Origin: Treponema sp.
GTDB taxonomy: Bacteria > Spirochaetota > Spirochaetia > Treponematales > Breznakiellaceae
Direction of reading: 5' to 3'
DNA length: 7,026 nucleotides
Assembly (NCBI GenBank): GCA_031264475.1
Contig: JAISEA010000019.1
Span: 1-7,026, forward strand
In this document: in pieces, positions 1-5,165 of the stretch
How positions within the stretch are numbered: position 1 is the stretch's first letter
Layout of the letters: every line of letters begins with the position of its first letter
Notes under the pieces: model-generated
Seen by the model: only the letters and a program-made list of their open reading frames with translations
The model's database searches: none
Told to the model about the DNA's origin: nothing
Made by a program: the position numbers and the translations under genes

Positions 1-554
1 TCTGCCGAAGCCCTGACCACGTTGGCGACGCCGCGGCTCGTAATAGTCGAGGCCGTTATAGCGACAATATCTTTTTTCACTTCAAAAGGGTCAGACACGG
101 ACTTGTCGGAAAACTGCCCCACAAAGGTGATTTTTTTCGCTTTATCTACATAGTAGGTGGACGAAGCCGCATTTGCGCCCAACCCCGGGGTATCGGCGTG
201 TTCCAAGATTTTGACGCGGGTGATTTTCCCATCCGCATCCACGCCTGTTAAGACTTTAATAGGTCCCCCATAGCTAGGACCTGTCGCCTGAATCGCAAGC
301 CCCAGAACCGTCCCCATTTTTTTCACTTCATAAACGGTTTGGAAGACAACGGCGTCTGAAGGACTTTTCACTTCCACCGTAATATCGGAAAATCCATCCA
401 TTCCAGAGAAAAGCTCTGACAGAGCCGCCTCCAAGTTAGCCTTCTGCCGCTCTTCGATGATCGTTTTCGTGCCGCTATAGACAAAAGCCAAGCCCAGGCA
501 TGCCGCAGTCGCGTAAAGAGCGAGTGTACAACCGAGTTTCAACATATTTTTCAT
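1..554 (-). CDS. rnfG: RnfG, FMN-carrying subunit of the Rnf complex (3' end outside the window)
   Basis: RnfG is the periplasm-facing flavoprotein subunit of the ion-translocating ferredoxin:NAD+ oxidoreductase (Rnf); it passes electrons through an FMN covalently bound to a threonine. The visible 184 residues begin MKNMLKLG, followed by one hydrophobic anchor (about residues 8-27) and a periplasmic FMN-binding domain containing GPSYGGPI, HADTPGLGA and, near the end, ITASTITSRGV. Thr170 in that last stretch aligns with the flavinylated threonine of the usual SGAT motif, which here reads TAST. RnfG is usually about 200 residues, so only a short C-terminus is missing. The shorter length argues against the homologous NqrC. 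The ATG shares one base with the rnfD stop codon (TAATG), so the two are translationally coupled, and an AGAGGG stretch precedes the start. The family call is firm; Rnf rather than Nqr is very likely. Confidence 0.9.
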   Translation of the reverse strand, partial: MKNMLKLGCTLALYATAACLGLAFVYSGTKTIIEERQKANLEAALSELFSGMDGFSDITVEVKSPSDAVVFQTVYEVKKMGTVLGLAIQATGPSYGGPIKVLTGVDADGKITRVKILEHADTPGLGANAASSTYYVDKAKKITFVGQFSDKSVSDPFEVKKDIVAITASTITSRGVANVVRASA

Positions 555-1597
555 TATTTACTACCCTCTCTGTTTTTGACAAACCCGTATTTCCGCGATA
601 AGAGACGGTTGAGGAAGGGCGTTACGGCGTTCATGATGAGCAAACCATAGGTAACGCCTTCGGGAAAGGCTCCCCATTTGCGTATCAACACTATGATGAT
701 GCCTGCTCCCACGCCGAAAACGAGCTTGCCTTTGGCGGTGACAGGCGCGGTCGTGTAATCCGTCGCCATGAAGACTGCCCCGAAAAGTACGCCTCCACCT
801 AAAACGCCGATGATCGGATCAAGCCCTAGACACAGAGACATAACGACAACCGCACCAAGCATACCAACAGGAGCACGCCAGTCTATAGTTTTGGTAACGA
901 GAAGGAATATCGCGCCCACCAAAATCAACAGAATAGAGGTTTCGCCGATACATCCACCGTGGTTGCCCCAGAATAGAGTCATTACTAAGTCGCCCCAATT
1001 GTTGGGAAGATCCGCCGCCAACAGAGCCTCTGAAACTCCGTCCATAACCACGTCTCCGTTGACGGTTGCACCCATATCCGCACCCATCTTCATCGCACCA
1101 AGCGGTGTAGCGGTTGTTACCGCATCCATCAAAGACGAGGCGAAACCAGCCATGTTTGTAGGTTTGTTCCATGTAGTCATAGCGACCGGGAAACTCATTA
1201 GGAGGAAGGCGCGCCCTGTCAACGCAGGATTGAATACGTTTGCGCCCAAGCCACCGAAGAATTCCTTGGCAACAACGACGGCAAATATTGCACCGAGTGC
1301 GGTCATCCAGAACGGGATACCAGGTGGCAGAACCAGCGCCAAGAGCAAACCGCTAACGACCGCGGACAAGTCTTTTACGCGGACATCCTGTTTTGTGGCG
1401 AACCGAAAAAATACTTCCGCCCCGACCGCCGCGCCTATCGAAACAACTATGTTTATGAGAGCCATTAGTCCAAATATGATGATGCCAAACAAAGATACCG
1501 GCGCGAGTGCTATAAGCACATTTCGCATGAGTTGCGCGGAATTCACCGGTGAAGCTATATGTGGACTTGAAGAAAGTAGTAAACTTTGATTATTCAT
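554..1597 (-). CDS. rnfD: RnfD, integral-membrane FMN subunit of the Rnf complex
   Basis: RnfD is the multi-spanning membrane subunit of Rnf. It belongs to the NqrB/RnfD family, carries a covalent FMN and takes part in Na+ or H+ translocation across the cytoplasmic membrane. The 347-residue protein fits the RnfD length; NqrB is normally longer at the N-terminus. Visible landmarks are many hydrophobic segments from about residue 25 onward, the family signature KEFFGGLGANVFNPAL (about 111-126), and DAVTTATPLG, in which Thr164 aligns with the flavinylated threonine. A later membrane stretch ends in ATDYTTAPVTAKGK, also typical of the family. The ATG at 1597 is chosen over an in-frame GTG at 1660 because GGAGA lies just before it and the GTG falls upstream of the predicted promoter. 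It overlaps rnfG by one base. No rnfC precedes it, which is unusual because rnfC commonly lies directly upstream. Confidence 0.93.
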   Translation of the reverse strand: MNNQSLLLSSSPHIASPVNSAQLMRNVLIALAPVSLFGIIIFGLMALINIVVSIGAAVGAEVFFRFATKQDVRVKDLSAVVSGLLLALVLPPGIPFWMTALGAIFAVVVAKEFFGGLGANVFNPALTGRAFLLMSFPVAMTTWNKPTNMAGFASSLMDAVTTATPLGAMKMGADMGATVNGDVVMDGVSEALLAADLPNNWGDLVMTLFWGNHGGCIGETSILLILVGAIFLLVTKTIDWRAPVGMLGAVVVMSLCLGLDPIIGVLGGGVLFGAVFMATDYTTAPVTAKGKLVFGVGAGIIIVLIRKWGAFPEGVTYGLLIMNAVTPFLNRLLSRKYGFVKNREGSK

Positions 1598-1600
1598 TTT

Positions 1601-1605
1601 TCTCC
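1601..1605 (-). promoter_or_regulatory. Ribosome binding site of rnfD
   Basis: On the minus strand this reads GGAGA, four bases before the ATG at 1597. It supports that ATG over the upstream in-frame GTG at 1660. Confidence 0.7.
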
Positions 1606-1620
1606 ATATATCAGTAATTA

Positions 1621-1649
1621 ATAATAAATGATTTACGAGTCTTTGGCAA
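1621..1649 (-). promoter_or_regulatory. Predicted sigma70-type promoter of rnfDG
   Basis: On the minus strand the -35 is TTGCCA (1644-1649) and the -10 is TATTAT (1621-1626), separated by exactly 17 bp. Transcription would start near 1614, giving an untranslated leader of about 17 bases that includes the GGAGA ribosome binding site. Each box differs from consensus at one position. It implies that rnfD starts its own transcript rather than lying inside a longer one. This is a prediction from spacing and consensus only. Confidence 0.6.
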
Positions 1650-2143
1650 GAGGATAGCACAAGAAATATGAAAGAAAATTCGCAGATTTTAAAGTTGGAG
1701 TATAAACATTATTACGCGAATTGTATAAAACAATCTGTACTACTTTGGTTACACAATGAACTACAAAAAGCAAAACTGTCTATAGAGTATGTAAAATATC
1801 TCATTATAAGGCGGTTGGATTATTGATCTTTCTGTGGTTACGTTACAGATCAGCCCTCGTACACCATCTATACAAAGAGTAACTCTTTCTGTTTCGTCAT
1901 ACTCATTACCATACTGGCTTATTTCAATATCTTAAAATTTCAAACGAATGGAGTAGTTGATACTTAGTATCATTGGCAATAATGAAGTACAAATATTCAA
2001 CTTGATAGCGAGGAAATCCTCATCATTATTATGAAATTGTACAGAATCGAACTAGTGATGCTGGCTATTGTAAATATAATAGGAGACAGGCGTGCTAATG
2101 GAGATGTTGTTTTAACTTTTTCCGAAAAAATTTAAAAATTCAC
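1650..2143. other. AT-rich divergent spacer without an intact gene
   Basis: This stretch separates the divergent rnf and ABC-transporter operons. I see no open frame with a convincing start and ribosome binding site, no tRNA-like fold, no insertion-sequence ends and no CRISPR-like repeats. It contains weak inverted repeats: ATTGT/ACAAT around a 5-base centre at 1720-1734, TGATCT/AGATCA with a 17-base loop at 1824-1852, and GAGGA/TCCTC with a 2-base loop at 2010-2021. Its end, just upstream of 2144, is a run of A and T tracts (2121-2140) resembling an UP element for the strong promoter there. A possible decayed gene within it is listed separately. Confidence 0.6.
1761..2019 (-). pseudogene. 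Possible frameshifted gene remnant, unidentified
   Basis: Reading the minus strand from 2019, one frame stays open for 31 codons (GFPRYQVEYLYFIIANDTKY..., ending FEILRY) and meets TGA at 1924-1926. An adjacent frame opens at 1931 (DIEISQYGNEYDETERV..., ending LYRQFCFL) and runs 56 codons to TAG at 1761-1763. The two pieces abut and both have protein-like composition, so a single one-base change near 1926-1934 would join them into about 87 codons. There is no convincing start codon or ribosome binding site, and I do not recognise a family. It may be a decayed gene or chance open reading in AT-rich DNA; the latter cannot be excluded. Confidence 0.2.
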
Positions 2144-2172
2144 TTGACAAAAAAATTATTTTTTGTTATAAT
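2144..2172 (+). promoter_or_regulatory. Strong consensus sigma70 promoter of the importer/cyclase operon
   Basis: The -35 TTGACA (2144-2149) and -10 TATAAT (2167-2172) both match consensus perfectly and are separated by the ideal 17 bp. The sequence upstream (2121-2140) is rich in A and T tracts like an UP element. Transcription would start near 2179, leaving a leader of about 38 bases. Such a strong basal promoter suggests that control, if any, is by a repressor, which fits the palindrome just downstream. Confidence 0.85.
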
Positions 2173-2182
2173 TATTAGTAAT

Positions 2183-2201
2183 TTGATAGGATAACTATCA
2201 A
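2183..2201. promoter_or_regulatory. Perfect palindrome downstream of the -10: candidate repressor operator
   Basis: TTGATAG and CTATCAA are perfect inverted repeats around the 5-base centre GATAA. The site begins about 4 bases after the predicted transcription start and ends 3 bases before the ribosome binding site. A protein bound here would block promoter clearance. The RNA hairpin would have a 7-bp, mostly A-U stem, so a DNA operator is more likely than an RNA switch. The half-sites TTGAT/ATCAA resemble FNR/CRP-family half-sites, but their spacing of 9 rather than 4 bases argues against a normal FNR site. No regulator gene is visible in the window. Confidence 0.5.
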
Positions 2202-2204
2202 TAT

Positions 2205-2211
2205 AAGGAGG
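2205..2211 (+). promoter_or_regulatory. Ribosome binding site of the binding-protein gene
   Basis: AAGGAGG is a full-strength Shine-Dalgarno sequence, 5 bases before the ATG at 2217. It fits a highly expressed first gene of the operon. Confidence 0.85.
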
Positions 2212-2216
2212 ATACA

Positions 2217-3224
2217 ATGAAACGTATCATATTAATAATGGCTTGTGGTATTTTACCGCTGATGATCTTCTCTTGTCAGAAGGCAAAATCCAGTCAATAC
2301 CCAATGGGAGAGTATGAAATTGCCTATTCTGGCTCAACCTGTGGTTCACCAGTTTCCATCGCCGTATTGAAAGGTTTCTTTGATGAAGAAGGCGTTAAAA
2401 TCACGTTGGTCAGTGGCACCACATTCGAGACTAACCGTGCGGCACTTGCTGCAGGGAAAATGCCGGTCATCAACGGAGATTTCCAGTTCTTCCCATCTAT
2501 TTACAATGGCATTGACGTAAAGCTTATTGGAGGTTTGCATGAAGGATGTATTAAAATACTCGCTCCAAAAGATTCGTCCATAACCACATTGGCAGATTTG
2601 CGTGGTAAACGTATCGCAGTTGACGAAATCGGTGGTACACCCATGTCGGTCGCCTCTGTCGCGGCTGGAAGCGTGGGAATAGACCCACAGACAGAAATCA
2701 CTTGGTTGCCCTTCCCGTCTGACCAGATTTTCCAAGCCGTAGATAAGGGCGAAGCCGATGTCGCGGCTTCGTGGGATCCATTTGCCACAATCGCGGAACT
2801 GACGGGTGATTACCGTACCTTACTTGACATTAGCGACCACCCACTGTTCGCTGGGAAAGCTTGCTGTTTCTTGTTTGCCTCTGGTAAGTTAATTGAGGAG
2901 AACCCGTCTGCGATAGCCGCGGTCCTCCGTGCTTATCATAAGGCGGTTGCATGGATTGGCGCAAATCCTGCGGAAGCGGCGCAGTTACTGGTTTCAGAAA
3001 AAAAAGTCGCCACCGACGATGTGTCCCTGGTTACACGCCTTTTGGGGCATTACGCCTACGGCAATCATGCGGGTCATGTTGCTAATGAAAAGGCAAGAAT
3101 AGACGCTATTTATTTTGCCGACCATTTATCCAAAATCGGGTACCTCCCGGCAGACATTGATCCACAAGAGTTTGTGAATGGTATCTATGTAGATATCTTT
3201 GCCTTGGAAGCGGCGAAGAAATAG
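2217..3224 (+). CDS. NitT/TauT-type ABC transporter solute-binding lipoprotein
   Basis: This is the extracytoplasmic ligand receptor of the importer encoded downstream (335 residues). The N-terminus is a lipoprotein leader: positive charge, a hydrophobic core (residues 4-18) and a spirochaete-style relaxed lipobox IFSC with Cys20 as the likely lipidated residue. The mature part follows the NMT1/SsuA-like binding-protein plan: IAVLKGFFDEEGVKI (48-62), the ligand-loop GTTFETNRAALAAG (67-80), LADLRGKRIAV (125-135), GIDPQTEITWL (154-164) and AVDKGEADVAASWDPFA (174-190). It has extra cysteines unusual for an extracytoplasmic receptor: C42 in GSTCGSP, H108/C111 in GLHEGC, and C216-C217 in KACCF. 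The ligand is unknown; sulfonates, nitrate, pyrimidine precursors and other small molecules are all handled by this superfamily. The first gene of the operon, it is followed by a hairpin-rich gap. Confidence 0.88.
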   Translation: MKRIILIMACGILPLMIFSCQKAKSSQYPMGEYEIAYSGSTCGSPVSIAVLKGFFDEEGVKITLVSGTTFETNRAALAAGKMPVINGDFQFFPSIYNGIDVKLIGGLHEGCIKILAPKDSSITTLADLRGKRIAVDEIGGTPMSVASVAAGSVGIDPQTEITWLPFPSDQIFQAVDKGEADVAASWDPFATIAELTGDYRTLLDISDHPLFAGKACCFLFASGKLIEENPSAIAAVLRAYHKAVAWIGANPAEAAQLLVSEKKVATDDVSLVTRLLGHYAYGNHAGHVANEKARIDAIYFADHLSKIGYLPADIDPQEFVNGIYVDIFALEAAKK

Positions 3225-3233
3225 ACGGAGATG

Positions 3234-3256
3234 TTCAAAAGACCTAATGTTTTGAA
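3234..3256. repeat. Intercistronic inverted repeat 1 (7-bp arms)
   Basis: TTCAAAA (3234-3240) and TTTTGAA (3250-3256) are perfect complements around a 9-base loop, starting 10 bases after the binding-protein stop codon. The stem is A-U rich and weak alone, but it is the first of three consecutive inverted repeats in this gap. Confidence 0.6.
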
Positions 3257-3266
3257 ATAGTTCCAA

Positions 3267-3299
3267 TACTAGTGAGCAATACCTAGTTGCTCACTAGTA
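3267..3299. repeat. Intercistronic inverted repeat 2: 13-bp perfect hairpin
   Basis: TACTAGTGAGCAA (3267-3279) and TTGCTCACTAGTA (3287-3299) are perfect complements around the 7-base loop TACCTAG. There is no U tract after it, so a simple intrinsic terminator is unlikely. The position after a binding-protein gene and before the rest of its operon is typical of hairpins that protect the upstream mRNA from 3' exonucleases, so that the receptor is made in excess. The element contains three CTAG tetramers, a generally rare tetramer in bacteria. Confidence 0.8.
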
Positions 3300-3300
3300 A

Positions 3301-3316
3301 TTGCGCATAAGCGCAA
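3301..3316. repeat. Intercistronic inverted repeat 3, abutting the cyclase ribosome binding site
   Basis: TTGCGC and GCGCAA pair perfectly around the 4-base loop ATAA. The last two bases are shared with the ribosome binding site AAAGGAG (3315-3321), which lies 6 bases before the ATG at 3328. The hairpin could hinder ribosome access slightly or present the site next to a stable stem. It is separated from repeat 2 by one base. Confidence 0.6.
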
Positions 3317-3327
3317 AGGAGTAGAAT

Positions 3328-4140
3328 ATGAAAAAGCTTTTATTAATTGGTGTGTTTATGGCAAGCTCGGTACTTGTGTTTGCCAGTGGTAAGAAAGAAA
3401 GCAATGATTTATGGCAGGAACTTGCTAAACTACAATCCGATTATAGATGGGTAGATTTGAGTTTTGAAGTAAGCCCTGAAACGCCACACTGGTATGGGTT
3501 TGATCCACTTGTCGTAAAACCGCTTTATACATTTGAAAATACCGATGGGGTTTTTCTGGCGTATCAATATACCTTATCCGGACAGTATGGTACGCATACC
3601 GACTTTCCCGGACATTTTGATCCGTCAGGACGGCTTCAGGACGATTATGGTCCGCTTGAGTTTGCCTATCCTTTAGTGGTGATTGATAAATCGGCGGCTG
3701 TTGCGGCTAATCCCGATTATACCTTGACAAGACAGGATATCCTTGAGTTTGAAAAGGTTCATGGTCAAATACCGGCAAACGCATTTGTCGCGTTTAGGAG
3801 CGACTGGTCAAAACGCAAAGTGGAAGACTATGAGAACAAAGACGCCGATGGCGTATCCCACTATCCGGGTTGGGATATTGAAGCTCTGAAATTCCTGATC
3901 GAAGAGCGTAATGTCGCGGTCGTGGGGCATGAAACGCCTGATACTGACTCTTCCGTTACGGGAGAGAACATTGGATTTATTGGTGAAGACTATGTTCTCG
4001 ACAGTGGTAAGCTTAATGTTGAATTGCTTAAAAACCTTGATCAGGTACCGCCTGTTGGTGCGATTGTATTTGACGTCTTCCCCAAAATAAAAGAGGGAAC
4101 TGGTTTCACCAGCCGGGTGTTTGCCATAGTACCCAAATAA
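3328..4140 (+). CDS. Exported cyclase-family (PF04199-type) metal-dependent hydrolase
   Basis: The 270-residue protein belongs to the cyclase family, which includes kynurenine formamidase and isatin hydrolase and hydrolyses amide, formamide or lactam bonds. It has a signal peptide: KK, a hydrophobic core, then VFA|SGKKES with predicted cleavage after Ala19 and no lipobox cysteine, so it is probably periplasmic. The family motif HxGTHxDxPxH appears at 86-96 as QYGTHTDFPGH: His90, Asp92 and His96 are kept, but the first histidine is Gln86. Later landmarks are NPDYTLTRQDILEFEKVHG (128-146), FRSDWSKR (156-163), GHETPDTDSS (200-209) and ELLKNLDQVPP (232-242), with Glu232 aligning with a conserved ligand glutamate. 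It sits between the importer's binding-protein and permease genes, pointing to action on the transported compound. The family is firm; the substrate is unknown. Confidence 0.88.
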   Translation: MKKLLLIGVFMASSVLVFASGKKESNDLWQELAKLQSDYRWVDLSFEVSPETPHWYGFDPLVVKPLYTFENTDGVFLAYQYTLSGQYGTHTDFPGHFDPSGRLQDDYGPLEFAYPLVVIDKSAAVAANPDYTLTRQDILEFEKVHGQIPANAFVAFRSDWSKRKVEDYENKDADGVSHYPGWDIEALKFLIEERNVAVVGHETPDTDSSVTGENIGFIGEDYVLDSGKLNVELLKNLDQVPPVGAIVFDVFPKIKEGTGFTSRVFAIVPK

Positions 4141-4147
4141 GGAAGGA
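4141..4147 (+). promoter_or_regulatory. Ribosome binding site selecting a TTG start for the permease
   Basis: GGAAGGA directly follows the cyclase stop codon and lies 4 bases before TTG at 4152. No in-frame ATG lies nearby, so a TTG start is the best choice. Confidence 0.6.
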
Positions 4148-4151
4148 ATAG

Positions 4152-5165
4152 TTGGTAACGCAGAAGTCGCGTAAAACCGCATGGTATGAGGATCCGAAAA
4201 TCGTGGGAGATACGGTGTATTGGAAACCAAAGTCAGAAATCTGGTTATGGTCTGCAATTGGGTCTTTCATACTTGCCCTTGCTATAAACGTGTTTGTACC
4301 GTTTGTTGAAATCGTTAAGCCACGGGCTTACCGCATTGTGCTGATTGGTTTTATAGTTGCGCTTATTTTCATGTATTTTTTTGCTCTAAAATGGAGTGGG
4401 TTCCGTAAAAAGCTCTACCACAAGGCGCAGTTTATCTTCGTGGGCGGTGTGGTACTTACCTTATGGGATATGCTTACCGCTAAGATCGGTCTTTTACCCC
4501 TGCCTTATTTCCCAAGTATTGGGGAAATAGTCAATGTTATGTTTGAAGATCGGTATCTTTTGGCGATAAGCGCCTTGTATTCACTGAGGCTTTTCTTCGC
4601 AGGGCTTGTTACCGGCGCGGTTATAGGGCTTACTACAGGTACGCTTATAGGCTGGATGCGTCAATGGGACTATTGGCTATCGCCTATTATCCGTGTATCT
4701 GGGATTGTTCCGGCCGTGGCTTGGCTTCCTATAGCTCTGGTGGTCTTTCCGAATAGCTTCACAACGGGTGTTTTTCTCATCGTTATTTCATCGTGGTTTC
4801 CGGTTTCGTCCATGACGGCGCAGGGCATCCATTCCACACCGAAATCTTATTTTGAAGCGGCGAAGACTCTGGGTGCTGACAACCGATTTCTGCTGTTCCG
4901 TGTGGCGATTCCCCATGCTTTGCCGTCTCTTTTCATCGGTGTGACGACGGCGACAGCCTTTTCCTTTACTACGCTTATTGTTTCAGAAATGGTTGGTGCA
5001 AAGGCGGGGTTAGGGTTTTATATCAACTGGGCGAAAGGCTGGGGTATCTACTCGAAAGTTTACGGTGCGATCATCATCATCGCGGTGGAATTCGCCCTTA
5101 TCCTTATGCTTATCGGTGCGGTACGGAACCGTGTTCTCCGTTGGCAAAGGGGGCTTTTGAAATGA
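4152..5165 (+). CDS. NitT/TauT-type ABC transporter permease with N-terminal extension
   Basis: This is the membrane channel subunit of the importer (337 residues, TTG start). The C-terminal two thirds is the usual BPD_transp_1 fold: PSIGEIVNVMFEDRYLLAI (121-139), then membrane segments and the cytoplasmic EAA loop YFEAAKTLGADNRFLLFRVA (233-252), which docks on the ATPase, then TTATAFSFTTLIVSEMVGA and a terminal membrane helix (about 303-323). Family members are commonly about 250-270 residues. Here an extra 70 or so residues at the front add two hydrophobic segments (about 31-50 and 60-78), followed by another at about 93-110. The gene starts 11 bases after the cyclase stop and its stop overlaps the ATPase start (ATGA), so translation is coupled. 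Substrate specificity is not readable from the permease. Confidence 0.9.
   Translation: MVTQKSRKTAWYEDPKIVGDTVYWKPKSEIWLWSAIGSFILALAINVFVPFVEIVKPRAYRIVLIGFIVALIFMYFFALKWSGFRKKLYHKAQFIFVGGVVLTLWDMLTAKIGLLPLPYFPSIGEIVNVMFEDRYLLAISALYSLRLFFAGLVTGAVIGLTTGTLIGWMRQWDYWLSPIIRVSGIVPAVAWLPIALVVFPNSFTTGVFLIVISSWFPVSSMTAQGIHSTPKSYFEAAKTLGADNRFLLFRVAIPHALPSLFIGVTTATAFSFTTLIVSEMVGAKAGLGFYINWAKGWGIYSKVYGAIIIIAVEFALILMLIGAVRNRVLRWQRGLLK
5146..5153 (+). promoter_or_regulatory. Ribosome binding site of the ABC ATPase gene
   Basis: AAAGGGGG lies inside the end of the permease gene, 8 bases before the ATG at 5162. It supports this ATG over an in-frame TTG at 5141, which would lie upstream of the site. Confidence 0.65.

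Noticed and set aside
768..1589. Long plus-strand open frame (273 codons) opposite rnfD
   Set aside because: It is antisense to a firmly identified gene and its translation is low-complexity and rich in Pro, Thr, Ala and Arg, as expected for a shadow of a membrane protein.
2031..2135. Plus-strand 34-codon frame starting MKLYRIELVML, just before the operon promoter
   Set aside because: The only purine-rich stretch before it (2010-2016) is 14 bases from the ATG, there is no promoter in place, and its end runs into the A/T tracts of the downstream promoter. Chance is the simplest explanation.
2183..2201. FNR/CRP-type binding site reading of the palindrome
   Set aside because: Half-sites TTGAT and ATCAA are present, but the spacing is 9 bases, not the 4 required for a canonical FNR site.
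2173..2216. Riboswitch in the leader of the transporter operon
   Set aside because: The predicted leader is only about 38 bases long and holds just one weak hairpin, too small for known riboswitch classes of pyrimidine or thiamine transport genes.
3267..3299. Intrinsic transcription terminator after the binding-protein gene
   Set aside because: The stem is strong but is followed by ATTGCGC rather than a run of T, and three functionally linked genes lie downstream without a visible promoter of their own.
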